Below, in pieces: positions 54,737 through 63,891 of a stretch of DNA of 64,000 bases. The position numbers and the translations under genes are program-made. This stretch comes from Rhizobium sp. NLR16a (GTDB lineage: Bacteria > Pseudomonadota > Alphaproteobacteria > Rhizobiales > Rhizobiaceae): contig NZ_CP072865.1 of NCBI RefSeq assembly GCF_017948245.1, forward strand, positions 583,501 to 647,500, given 5' to 3'. Under the pieces are notes generated by a model. It did no database searches. It had not been told where the DNA came from and saw only the letters and a program-made list of their open reading frames with translations. Numbering within the stretch: the first letter of the stretch is position 1; each line of letters begins with the position of its first letter.

Positions 54737-56151
54737 CAGATCGGCTCCTCACTACTTGCAGTGACCATGACACAAATTACAAGTTGAGCAAGTAAATGCT
54801 TTATGAACGGTTAATTCGATGACGAGGTGCGACCATTTCGACACAGGTTTGGTCGTGAGCGGACATTCGGGGCTTGTTGCCTGCGGCGAGGCGTTGGGTG
54901 CTCCGGAGCCATCGTTCCATGCGGGGGCGCTTGAACAAGGGTGGACGTCTCTTAGGCTGCGGCTTGTCGTACCGAGGGTCTCGGCTCATCACGCGAATTG
55001 TCATGACCAGTCGAAAGCTGCTTCATGCCATCTGGTCGGTGGCGTGATGAACGGCGATAATTCCTTGATTCACCGCTGTTTCAAAGCGTCATTCGCCTCA
55101 AGATCATCATTCTTTGATATCGAATTGCGCCGCCACGTCTTCGGTGCCGGTCGATCCGAAGACTGCCGGGTCGCCGGTCGTTGTGCCCCTTCAAAAGTAT
55201 TATTTGGTTGCTGCGCAGCCGACACGGCGATGGGCAAAATAACCGGAGCGGTTTTGTGTTTTCTAACAAGAATTCATATCGGTTATCTACCGGTCAGAAA
55301 TTAATAAGCCCCAAGGAGAGCATAATACAAATCAAATTATATCAAACCATGAAAACATTCATTTCAGACAAAAGTTGCATTTATATTTCTACCGAAAGAT
55401 GAATGAGATTTTGCTAATGATATGTATAAGATGTGGTGACCAAATATAACCCACAGCAGGATGATCTCTGATCGACAATAATATCACCTGCGTAACTGCC
55501 CCGTCATTGCACCGGAGCTTCGGTCCTTGCTTGTGTTGTCGCTGATTTCGTCTTGTCCGACCCCGGAACCATCGCCGTTGGCTCAAACGGAGTCGGCCGG
55601 CGATCAGTCCGGCATCTCCAGCCGAAGGCGATCGGCTCGCACCTACCAGGGGTATGCCCGTCGCCAATCGCCTTTGCCCTGACGAAAACCTGGCCCGGCG
55701 GAATGCTTCAAGCTAACCCTGAAAGACTCTGGTCAGCAAAGCTGAGGACCCGCCGGGGTGGTGACGGGTCCTCGGGCAAGATTGCCTGCGCAGTACGAAG
55801 CTATGATTGCCATTAAATTCGATATTGTCACGGATTATTATTGTGGATTATGCTTTTCCCACAATTTATCGCCTTTTCAGTGTGCCTAATATTTGTGGTT
55901 TTCTCAATTGTACTTAAAAGGAGGGGTCTTGCCGATAGAGTGGAAGCGCCGGCGTTCCGAAGCATTTCGTTTTCTCTCGATTGGCGGAGATGCTCCATCT
56001 TCGAGGCGTCGCAACGGACTTTCCGCCGCACCGGCCGATCTTCGATAGGTGCCGGAACAAGGCCTTCGTCCTGAAGCGTCACCATCCGCCGACCAGCGGG
56101 ATAGGGGGTCCAATTCCTCTGAGCGGCCGCACTTTGGCCAAAGCCCTGCGC
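54737..56151. other. Gene-poor, decayed-looking region
   Basis: About 1.4 kb without a convincing gene. Frames such as 54819-55304 (161 residues) and 55553-55816 have no recognisable motifs and poor codon bias. Base composition drops to AT-rich at 55240-55450, unlike the flanks. It leads straight into a recombinase remnant. The pattern suggests an old insertion or junction of a horizontally acquired segment. Confidence 0.5.
55744..55773. other. Stem-loop in the gene-poor region
   Basis: GAGGACCCG and CGGGTCCTC form a perfect 9-bp stem around a 12-nt GC-rich loop. No T-run follows, and no gene ends nearby on either strand, so it may be a leftover terminator or repeat end. Confidence 0.35.
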
Positions 56152-56344
56152 GTCATCGATCTCGACGGGTGTGGGTTCCTTGTCGGGCTAAAGTTCGTTG
56201 TTGGGCATGAATGTCGGCATCGGCGAGTTTGAGCTCGGCATCCTGCGAACGCGCATGATTGGCGCGGCCCGCGCCAAAGCGCAGCGGGACCGGCAATCTA
56301 TCGAATACCAACAGCTGCTGGCTAGAAATACCTTTGTCGAGTAA
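56152..56344 (+). pseudogene. Serine recombinase (resolvase family) remnant
   Basis: Fragments in three frames line up with the middle of a large serine recombinase. VIDLDG is at 56152-56169; VWVPCRAKVRCW, in the next frame, corresponds to the family's VYDP...NDRLLLG stretch; then LLGM at about 56198-56209 and FELGILRTRMIGAARAKA complete the well-known S/G-E-x-E-L-x-x-L-R-x-R segment. Frame changes and stops at both sides mean it cannot be active. A mobile element or integrase that once sat next to the polysaccharide cluster is the likely source. Confidence 0.55.
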
Positions 56345-56424
56345 CCACTATTCCATCTATTGACACTCAAGCCTGCATCTTGGTGTATCTTAATTGCGAT
56401 CGTGGAGACTTCGGAGTTGAGAGC

Positions 56425-57468
56425 TTGAAGAAATCGGCAAGAAGTGATGTAACTGTTGCTGTTGTAATCCCGGCCTATAACGCGGAACGAACTCTGGCTG
56501 AAACAATCAGCAGCGTTCGTAATCAAACACATCAAGCGCTCGATATCGTCGTGGTGGACGACGGTTCTAAGGACCATACCCTGGCTATTGCGCAAGCAAT
56601 CGCTGACATAGATCCGCGCGTGCGAGTATTAGAGCAAAGAAATTCCGGCGTCGCGGCTGCTCGAAATGCGGGTTGGCGCTCTACGTCTGCCGACCTAGTG
56701 GCATTCCTTGATGCGGATGACCTTTGGTCACCTGATAAAATTGAGCGACAATTGGCGGCATTGGAGAGAGGCGGTCCTAAAGTCGGGCTGGTCTACACTT
56801 GGTATGCGATGATTGACCACAAGAATTACATCATTTACCGCAGCAATGAAGTTTCCATCGAGGGAGATGTGCTCGACGAGGTACTTGCGGATAACTTCAT
56901 TGGAAATGCAAGCTCGCCACTCGTACGGCGGAATATTCTTGACGCGACGGGAGGATTTGACGCCTCACTCCAACAGCGTGACGCGCAGGGATGTGAAGAT
57001 CTCCTCTTCTACTGCTTGGCCGCTGAATTCTCATCTTTTGTGGTGGTGCCGGATCATCTTGTCGGCTATCGCCAAACCCCCGACAACATGTCATCCAACC
57101 TGACGCGAATGCTAAGGTCCTGGATTCTGGTCGCGGAGCAAATGCTCAAGAGACACCCGGAAAAGGATTTTGTAATCCGTGTCGGCCTACGCCGCTGTGG
57201 CCGGTGGCTCGTCCAGAAGGCGGTTGAACAGGGCCGATACCGCGCGCTCATCGAACTTGTGGCAACAATGTCGCGACATGACAAGCCAATTGCCGCCAAG
57301 ATGCTCGCGGTCGACACGGGATCAAAGGCAATGAGGAGCCTCAAAAGAAAGGCCCGATCATGGCTGAAACGGGAATCTTGTTTCTCTCCAAACGCCAATC
57401 ATCGCTTTGCTCTAGGAACAAAGTACGATGCGGGTTGGACGGTGGAACCCTTTGTCTCAGCCAAATAG
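56425..57468 (+). CDS. Family 2 glycosyltransferase
   Basis: 347 residues if TTG 56425 is the start (CGGAG/GAGAG upstream); TTG 56380 or GTG 56383 are alternatives, and no ATG fits. It begins VTVAVVIPAYNAERTLAETI with VVVDDGSKDHT near 45 and AFLDADDLWSPDKI near 95. The C-terminal half is Arg/Lys-rich. Its tail overlaps the convergent fusion gene by 12 nt. Likely transfers a sugar for the O-antigen-like glycan of this locus. Confidence 0.83.
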   Translation: MKKSARSDVTVAVVIPAYNAERTLAETISSVRNQTHQALDIVVVDDGSKDHTLAIAQAIADIDPRVRVLEQRNSGVAAARNAGWRSTSADLVAFLDADDLWSPDKIERQLAALERGGPKVGLVYTWYAMIDHKNYIIYRSNEVSIEGDVLDEVLADNFIGNASSPLVRRNILDATGGFDASLQQRDAQGCEDLLFYCLAAEFSSFVVVPDHLVGYRQTPDNMSSNLTRMLRSWILVAEQMLKRHPEKDFVIRVGLRRCGRWLVQKAVEQGRYRALIELVATMSRHDKPIAAKMLAVDTGSKAMRSLKRKARSWLKRESCFSPNANHRFALGTKYDAGWTVEPFVSAK

Positions 57469-60447
57469 CAGATTTGCGAAATCTGACTGGGTGATCCCGC
57501 GAAAAACCTCCTGTCTTTTCAATGCGAGCTTATCTGCATCCGCCCGCACCGTGCCACCGACGCAGCTTAGCCCGATCCGGTAGCCACACTGTTCGGCTAT
57601 GTCCCGGATAGCGGGGTCGAAGTCGCCGTACGGATATGCGACCGCCAGCACTTCGCGACCTAGGCATTTCTCAAGCATAGCTTTGGAGCCAGCAAGCTCT
57701 CGCAACAGGCTCTCCGGTGCCAGGGCAGATAAACGCACGTGCCGGGCACCGTGGGCGCCCAGCGTCACGTCGCTTTTCGCGACCGCCGCAAGTTCCTCCC
57801 AAGTTAGCAGTGGAGCTGGCGGTCCATAGGCCGAATCCCATATTGCAGAGCCGCCGACCCTCTCGGTTGGGACAAAGAGAGAGGATGGGAAGCCGTATCG
57901 ATGCAGCAGCGGAAGGGCATGCGTCATAAAATCGCGTGTAGCGTCGTCGAAAGTCAGAACTAATGTCTTTTCGGGCGGTTTGGCACCTTCGTCGAAACAG
58001 GCAAGCAGCCGATCCAATGTTATTCCGCGCCATCCGGCGTCGCGCAGGAAGGCCAGTTGAGATTCAAAAGCCTCCGGAGACTGGCGGTATCGAGAAAGCT
58101 GTTCCGGGCCGTCGTCGGAAACCTGATGATACATCAAGATCGGGACATCGTTCCAGTCGGCGGCCGCTTCCACAACCTGCCCGCCTCTCCAGCGCACTTG
58201 GCTGGCGACCTGAAGAGGCAAAGGCTGCGCCGTGTTTACTTCCACGCGTGTCGGCTCAAGGAAGCCCCCGTGCTCTACCTTCTCGAACCTTTGGATTCTA
58301 TAAAGCGGACTCTTGGCTTCAACCGAGAGAGTTAAGTCCGGATGCTGGTCAAACATCTCACCTATGCCAATCGCGCCGAATTCATGCGGCCACCCAAATC
58401 CTGTCTCATTCGGCCTATCAACCAGGAGGTTGGCGTGGGCGGTAACGAACCAACCACCAGTGCGAAGACTGCCCGCAATCTTATCGACTATCTGCCGGAG
58501 CTTTTCTCTGTTCTCGAAATAGTACAGAACTTCACTGCAGACGATGAGATCGTAAGGCCCTTCCAGGTCGTCGCGCAAAAGATCCAACTGGCGATAGGCT
58601 ACCGTGGAATCATGGTCCTGAAGCGAGGCCGCTCGAGCGACCGCCGACGCCGAAATGTCGGTTGCCAGCAGGTTGTCGACGCGGGCGGCCAACATCCGTG
58701 TAAAGGTTCCTTCCGCGCAGGCCAGCTCAAGGCCGTTTGAAAAGCGCCGATCGTCCAACAACGACAGTGTTTGGAAATATTTCACAGTCTCATAGTTGTT
58801 TCGGTAGTCCCAAGGATCGACCTGGGAAAAAAGCTCCTCCCAGTACGCTTCCGTATCGTACCTTGGCACCTCATCGCCCACCGGTCCGGTTTTTTTCGAC
58901 GGCGTCTCCTTTAACATCCGGGTCGAGGCTGCAACCGCCCGCTGACGTTCCTCTTCGACGATTCGATCGAATTCAACGCGCCCAGCATGCGCGATGCCCG
59001 ATATCGACTCGACGCGTGTCGGTGTCGGCTCCTCTCTGCTCCACCGACGCGCGACTCTCTTAGCTTTGGCCCAATATGATATTTTCGCCATGAGCTTCAG
59101 CACCCGTCGAGCTACTCCGCGGTGGCTTGGCGCTGCCCTGTTGGCGGAGGAGGCGCGCCGGTCATCCTGATCGAACTCCGGGCCGAACACCATCCTGAGT
59201 CGATTTCGTATCGTATCGGCTTCGATTGCTCCAAAGACAACAAACTCCACTTGCCCTAGCGGGGTCGGACCTCGCCAGATGCAACAGCGCAACCGCTCAA
59301 TGCCGGGCAAGATGAGGTCGACGATAGGGCGATCCAAGTCAATTGGCTGTATCCTTGTTGTTCCGATCGTGGTGAGCACGTTGGTGGGTAGTTGGTCAGC
59401 GACCTTTCGCTCCATTGAACGAACCAACAGGGAACCAAAAGCTTCTTGGGGACCATGCCGATTAAACCAAGCCTCCAGTTCGGGAAGCTTGTCCTGGATC
59501 TTCGCCCAAAGTCCGGGCCAAATCGGCTCGTCCGGGAAGGCGCCGACCACAATGCCGTCTATCATTACCTCGATGAGCGCGTAGACATCGGCGTCAGGTG
59601 GAATAGGCTCTGCCACTCGGTCGAGCAGTTCGCCAGGATTGTCGCCTTGGCCTATTGAGGCGCCGACGAGCCAGATCGCGAGATACCAGCACGCTGTTCC
59701 CAACGCGGCCTGCGTTATTCCCTGGGCGAGCGCCGGCACCGGATCGGTGACGCGGGGATCGGAATGGTGGCCGCGCCGGATCACCTTAAGACCAAAATCG
59801 AGATGTTTGACCCTGTTTGACGACAGCGAGCCGGCCGTTACGCTAACATCAGCCATCAGGCCTTCGACAGGCGCAAACTCGGCGCCAGCCCGGGCGAGGC
59901 GCTGCCACAGGTCCCAGTCCTCGCACATTTTCATCTCTGGATCGAAGCCGCCGATTTCTGCAAGCCGGCACCGGCGAAGCAAGGCGGCGTGAATCGCGAA
60001 GGGGCAATAGCGCGCTGTTTCGGCAAACGGATTGTCCATTTTCACCGCGGGGTGAGGCTGCCACCAGGGAGCCCCATGTCTCAGGCGGCGCCAACCACAA
60101 TGCAGAATGTCGGCCTGCGGCAAAGTTCGTGTGTGATGCAGCATGATCTCGAGATGGGACGGTGCCAACGCGTCGTCTGAGTCGAGAAAGACGACCCACT
60201 CGCCTTTCGCCTCTGCCAGCCCCGCATTGCGAGCAGCTGACACGCCGCTCTGCTCCTGCCGCAGCACGCGGAAGCGCGTATCCCGAGCTGCGAAACGATC
60301 CGCGATCTCGGCGGTCTGATCGGTTGAGCCATCATCAATGATGATGCATTCCCAGTCAGAATGACTTTGCGCTATCAGGCTCTCCAACGTCGAGGAAAGT
60401 GTTGTTTCCGCTCCATGCGCCGGTGTAATGATGGAAACTATGGGCAT
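57457..60447 (-). CDS. Tri-domain protein: GT2 glycosyltransferase, SAM methyltransferase, polysaccharide deacetylase
   Basis: 996 residues. A GT2 domain fills 1-230 (VSIITPAHGAETTLSSTLE, DDGSTDQT, FLDSDDALAP). A region without known fold runs to about 540. A class I methyltransferase is at 555-700 (GLELACAEGTFTRMLA near 570, YDLIVCSEVLYYFEN). A NodB-like deacetylase is at 760-996 (PILMYHQVSD, LTFDDATRD near 830, the H-x3-H in GAHGARHVRLS, YPYGDFDP). The frame is open throughout. The three activities fit stepwise glycan tailoring. The order recalls NodC, NodS and NodB as one chain, but that is likeness of domain type only. Confidence 0.88.
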   Translation of the reverse strand: MPIVSIITPAHGAETTLSSTLESLIAQSHSDWECIIIDDGSTDQTAEIADRFAARDTRFRVLRQEQSGVSAARNAGLAEAKGEWVVFLDSDDALAPSHLEIMLHHTRTLPQADILHCGWRRLRHGAPWWQPHPAVKMDNPFAETARYCPFAIHAALLRRCRLAEIGGFDPEMKMCEDWDLWQRLARAGAEFAPVEGLMADVSVTAGSLSSNRVKHLDFGLKVIRRGHHSDPRVTDPVPALAQGITQAALGTACWYLAIWLVGASIGQGDNPGELLDRVAEPIPPDADVYALIEVMIDGIVVGAFPDEPIWPGLWAKIQDKLPELEAWFNRHGPQEAFGSLLVRSMERKVADQLPTNVLTTIGTTRIQPIDLDRPIVDLILPGIERLRCCIWRGPTPLGQVEFVVFGAIEADTIRNRLRMVFGPEFDQDDRRASSANRAAPSHRGVARRVLKLMAKISYWAKAKRVARRWSREEPTPTRVESISGIAHAGRVEFDRIVEEERQRAVAASTRMLKETPSKKTGPVGDEVPRYDTEAYWEELFSQVDPWDYRNNYETVKYFQTLSLLDDRRFSNGLELACAEGTFTRMLAARVDNLLATDISASAVARAASLQDHDSTVAYRQLDLLRDDLEGPYDLIVCSEVLYYFENREKLRQIVDKIAGSLRTGGWFVTAHANLLVDRPNETGFGWPHEFGAIGIGEMFDQHPDLTLSVEAKSPLYRIQRFEKVEHGGFLEPTRVEVNTAQPLPLQVASQVRWRGGQVVEAAADWNDVPILMYHQVSDDGPEQLSRYRQSPEAFESQLAFLRDAGWRGITLDRLLACFDEGAKPPEKTLVLTFDDATRDFMTHALPLLHRYGFPSSLFVPTERVGGSAIWDSAYGPPAPLLTWEELAAVAKSDVTLGAHGARHVRLSALAPESLLRELAGSKAMLEKCLGREVLAVAYPYGDFDPAIRDIAEQCGYRIGLSCVGGTVRADADKLALKRQEVFRGITQSDFANLLFG

Positions 60448-60563
60448 AATTGTTGCTTCCTGCGATAAAGATCACGCTGGAGTTACCGTGTCAGTTCGCG
60501 AGTATGATGATCTTTACTACTTTGAGGCAAGGTGTATTTAACCGATGGCAAAAGTGAGCCGAA

Positions 60564-61412
60564 ATGCCTGAGCATCTCAAGGATCATGCGCTGGATCGCG
60601 CGAAGCGAGGGGACCAATACTGGCGTCGTGATCGGTGGAAGGCGTTGATTCACATCTGTCTGCAATGGAACGATCTGCTGTTAGCACTTCTGGCACGCGA
60701 TCTGAAGATGAGATATCAACGGTCTGCAATTGGCCTCGGCTGGTCCTTGATGCGGCCATTGAGCCAGCTGCTGATTTTTTCCCTGATCTTTCGTCACGTC
60801 CTTCCCCTAAATATTCCCCATTACACCACCTTCGTCTTTTCCGGTGTTTTGGCCTGGGGTTGGTTCAGCACTGCTGTACCCGCAGCGGCGACTTCCATAA
60901 CCGGCAGCAGCGAATTGGTGCGCCGGCCAGGCTTTCCGATCGGGATACTCCCTGTTGTCGCAGTCATCACACAGGCAGTGCACCTTCTGCTCGCTCTGCC
61001 ACTCCTCTTCATCATCTCGTTTATCGAGACCGGGGGCCTTACTTTAAGCATCGCGGCACTTCCACTCGTTTTCATTGCGCAGGCGCTGTTCACGATGGGT
61101 CTGTCCTATCTTGTTGCGATCGCGCATGTCCATTTCCGCGATACTCAACATTTGGTAGGTGTATTTTTGATGCTGGGTTTCTACCTGACGCCCGTGTTCT
61201 ACAGCCCGCTTAAGGCGAGTGAGCCGATGGCGCTAATTCACACCTTGAACCCGATGGCCTGGATTCTCGAGGGCTACCGCGCCATTTTCGTCGAACACGC
61301 GTGGCCTCCCGTTGCTATCTATTGGAAGACTGCGCTGATTTCTTTGCCGATGCTCTTCGCCGGCATTTGGCTGGTCGAGCGTGGCAGCGCGCGCCTGGTG
61401 GACGAACTATGA
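60564..61412 (+). CDS. wzm: ABC-2 type polysaccharide export permease, Wzm
   Basis: 282 residues with six membrane spans. Typical Wzm/KpsM sequence: LLALLARDLKMRYQRSAIGL, then WSLMRPLSQLLIFSLIFRHV, then GVLAWGWFSTAVPAAATSI, and the LGFYLTPVFYSP and LNPMAWILEGYRAIF motifs near the C-terminus. With the overlapping Wzt it exports finished O-antigen or capsule on undecaprenyl-PP. It diverges from the fusion gene over a 116-nt gap. Confidence 0.9.
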   Translation: MPEHLKDHALDRAKRGDQYWRRDRWKALIHICLQWNDLLLALLARDLKMRYQRSAIGLGWSLMRPLSQLLIFSLIFRHVLPLNIPHYTTFVFSGVLAWGWFSTAVPAAATSITGSSELVRRPGFPIGILPVVAVITQAVHLLLALPLLFIISFIETGGLTLSIAALPLVFIAQALFTMGLSYLVAIAHVHFRDTQHLVGVFLMLGFYLTPVFYSPLKASEPMALIHTLNPMAWILEGYRAIFVEHAWPPVAIYWKTALISLPMLFAGIWLVERGSARLVDEL

Positions 61413-62707
61413 GACAAGGCGCCATCACCGTCCACGACGTCGGCAAACGCTATCGTGCGCAAGGGGGGGGGCGCTCCACCACCTTGAAGGGTTACCTTCT
61501 GTCCAGGCGGTCCATGGTGCAGTCGAAAAGCTTTTGGGGCCTGCGCCATATCAGCTTTGCGGTTACGCCAGGGCAAGCTGTGGGCGTTGTCGGGCTGAAC
61601 GGGGCCGGGAAGTCCACTTTGCTGCGTCTGATCGGCGGCGTTGGTCGTCCCGACGAAGGGCGGATCAAGGTGGTGGGTCGAATTGGCGCCTTGCTCGATA
61701 TTGGGGCGGGGCTGACCGACGACTTGACGGGGCGCGAGAACATCTACTTGCTGGGCGTTATCGCGGGAATGCGGCGAACCGAGGTTGCCGAGCGGTTTGA
61801 CGAGATTGTGGCCTTCGCCGAGTTGGAGGCGGCGGTTGAGAACCCGGTTCGCAGTTACAGCACCGGAATGCGCATGCGCCTAGCATTCGCCGTGGCAGTC
61901 CATGTGCGCCCGGACGTCTTGCTTATCGATGAGGCCCTCGCCGTGGGCGACCAAGCCTTCCAGCAGAAGTGCATTGCAAGGGTGAAGGAGATACTGAATG
62001 GCGGCGCCACTATTTTCTTCGTGTCACACGACGTCTCGCAGATAAGAGAAATCTGCGATCACGTGCTGTTCCTGAGAGCCGGCCGCGTCGTGGGCTACGG
62101 GCCAATCGACGAAATGCTGCCGCTTTATACCTCGGCTGTCGAGGCGAAGGTCGCCAGCGTCCAGCACGAACAGTTCGCCGTTACAAAATTGCCCGTCGAA
62201 CTGGTGCCGCAGGTCAGCCGGTTCGGCAATGGTGAACTCCAGATCACAGCCGTGGCGTTGCTGAATGAGCAAAGCACGCCGACAAGCACCATCGCTGCGG
62301 GCGACCGGCTGTCAATTTCATTGACCTATGTTGGTGCCACCAGAGATCGCAATGCCATTATCGTCATCGGCGTCTACGCTGCGGACGATACGTGCTGCTT
62401 CGAGATCGACAGCAAGTTGGCCGAATTCGCTCCTGTCGTAGACTCGGACACGGTGCGCATCGAAACAACACTCAATCGAATCGACCTGGCTCCGGGCGAC
62501 TATCGCGTTACGGTGGGCCTTTTTTCGGCAGATTGGCAGCAGGTTTACGATTATCATGCCGAAGTCTATCCGCTCGCCGTGACCGGACCCGGCCCAAGAA
62601 AGGGTATGCTGAATCCTCCGACACTGTGGCAGCAGGTGCAGTCGCGCCCCGCCGCCTCGCCGGACCACGGCTCATTGGGTCAGCCCAGATTGGATCCGAA
62701 CTCCTGA
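61409..62707 (+). CDS. wzt: ABC polysaccharide export ATPase with C-terminal glycan-binding domain, Wzt
   Basis: 432 residues. Walker A GLNGAGKST is at 62-70, signature YSTGMRMRL at 150-158, Walker B LLIDEA at 171-176, and the switch SHDVSQ follows. A beta-sandwich Wzt-C type domain occupies about 265-432, as in exporters that recognise a modified chain end. The ATG overlaps the wzm stop (ATGA). Residues 19-21 are coded by nine consecutive G, a possible slip site. The earlier start at 61301 is inside wzm and rejected. Confidence 0.9.
   Translation: MRQGAITVHDVGKRYRAQGGGRSTTLKGYLLSRRSMVQSKSFWGLRHISFAVTPGQAVGVVGLNGAGKSTLLRLIGGVGRPDEGRIKVVGRIGALLDIGAGLTDDLTGRENIYLLGVIAGMRRTEVAERFDEIVAFAELEAAVENPVRSYSTGMRMRLAFAVAVHVRPDVLLIDEALAVGDQAFQQKCIARVKEILNGGATIFFVSHDVSQIREICDHVLFLRAGRVVGYGPIDEMLPLYTSAVEAKVASVQHEQFAVTKLPVELVPQVSRFGNGELQITAVALLNEQSTPTSTIAAGDRLSISLTYVGATRDRNAIIVIGVYAADDTCCFEIDSKLAEFAPVVDSDTVRIETTLNRIDLAPGDYRVTVGLFSADWQQVYDYHAEVYPLAVTGPGPRKGMLNPPTLWQQVQSRPAASPDHGSLGQPRLDPNS
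61463..61471 (+). repeat. Homopolymeric G9 tract inside wzt
   Basis: Nine G in a row, in frame as three GGG codons after CAA at codon 18. A change of one base would end translation of Wzt early. Such tracts can act as phase switches in surface-glycan genes of other bacteria; whether this one varies is unknown. Confidence 0.85.
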
Positions 62708-63891
62708 TGCGCCTTGCGGTTCGAGACATCGACATTCTTGACCTTCCGCCGGATTTTGAACCGACGGGTGACTATCAGGGTGCGCTTGTGCTGATCCGGG
62801 TCGCCGGTCGTCCGTGCGGCCAAGCCGTGATCGCCTTCGACACCGAAGGCGGCAAGACGCCAATTAAGGAACGAATTCTGTCTGCGGCCGGTTCGTCGGT
62901 GTTCGAGGCTTGGTTGAGGCATCGGCTGGCCCTCCCTGACCCGTCACCGAGGCCTAGTCAGCTGCCGAAGGCTTCCGTCGTGATCTGCACGCGCGATCGT
63001 ACCGAAGATCTGGAGCGCTGCCTCATCGGGCTATTGGCTATGCCCGATAAGGCCGATATCCTCGTCGTCGACAATGCCCCATCGAACGACGCCACGCGAG
63101 ATTTAGTCAGCCGCTTCAACACTGTGAGATATCTGCGCGAACCGCGCCCTGGTCTCGACGTCGCGCGCAATACTGCCCTTCGCAACGCACGAGCAGACGT
63201 CGTTGCGTTCATCGACGACGATGCGGTCCCCGACCCGCTATGGCTTAGAACCTTGCTTCGCAATTTCGAGGACCCCCTGGTGCTGGCCGTAACCGGCCTC
63301 ACCATGGCGGCAGAGCTGGAAACGGACTCGCAGATCGCCTTTCAACATTTTGGCGGTTTTTGCCGTGGCTTCAGGCGCCAGGTCTATGACGCCCACAACC
63401 TTGACCCGTTCACCGGATGGCATGCGGGTGCCGGCGTCAATATGGCATTGCGCCGAACCATCGTTGACGCGGTAGGATGGTTCGACGAGGCCCTCGACGC
63501 CGGAACGCTCAGCCTGGCGGGTGGCGACACGGACATGTTCCGGCGTGTGCTCGAAGCCGGTTATCGGATCATCTACGATCCCGAGGCTCTGAACTGGCAC
63601 CGCCATCGTCGCTCAAGCAAGGAACTGCAGCAGCAGATGTATGGCTACGAGGCTGCATCGTTCGCCATCTTGACGAAGGCCCTCGTGTTCGAGGGAAACC
63701 CGCGTGCGCTACCTCGCATGGTTCGTTCTTACATCAGGCTTCTTCGGCGAGTTTTTCAACGTCGACAGACACACCAATTCAGCCTGCCTTACAACGACGC
63801 CTTAACCCAGTTCAGAGGGGCTGCGAGCGGCCCGGTCCGTTATCTGCGCGCGCGGGCGCGAGCAGCGAAGGCAGGGCATAAGGATGGTTGA
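62707..63891 (+). CDS. Family 2 glycosyltransferase with N-terminal extension
   Basis: 394 residues. Residues 1-78 are a small domain without known fold (RLAVRDIDILDLPPDFEPTG). The GT2 part starts KASVVICTRDRTEDLERCL, then VVDNAPSNDAT and VAFIDDDAVPDPLW, and later GWHAGAGVNMALRR with GGDTDMFRR as the acceptor-side acidic motif. It shares one base with the wzt stop, so it is translationally coupled. Probably cytoplasmic-face O-antigen assembly. Confidence 0.86.
   Translation: MRLAVRDIDILDLPPDFEPTGDYQGALVLIRVAGRPCGQAVIAFDTEGGKTPIKERILSAAGSSVFEAWLRHRLALPDPSPRPSQLPKASVVICTRDRTEDLERCLIGLLAMPDKADILVVDNAPSNDATRDLVSRFNTVRYLREPRPGLDVARNTALRNARADVVAFIDDDAVPDPLWLRTLLRNFEDPLVLAVTGLTMAAELETDSQIAFQHFGGFCRGFRRQVYDAHNLDPFTGWHAGAGVNMALRRTIVDAVGWFDEALDAGTLSLAGGDTDMFRRVLEAGYRIIYDPEALNWHRHRRSSKELQQQMYGYEAASFAILTKALVFEGNPRALPRMVRSYIRLLRRVFQRRQTHQFSLPYNDALTQFRGAASGPVRYLRARARAAKAGHKDG

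Noticed and set aside
54819..55304. 161-residue frame in the gene-poor region
   Set aside because: The codon pattern and composition are unlike coding sequence here, and no family resemblance was found.
57457..60447. Nod factor synthesis genes (nodBCS)
   Set aside because: Domain types match, but the protein is a fusion next to an O-antigen type ABC exporter. No nod box, nodA or other nod gene is nearby, so a Nod factor role is not supported.
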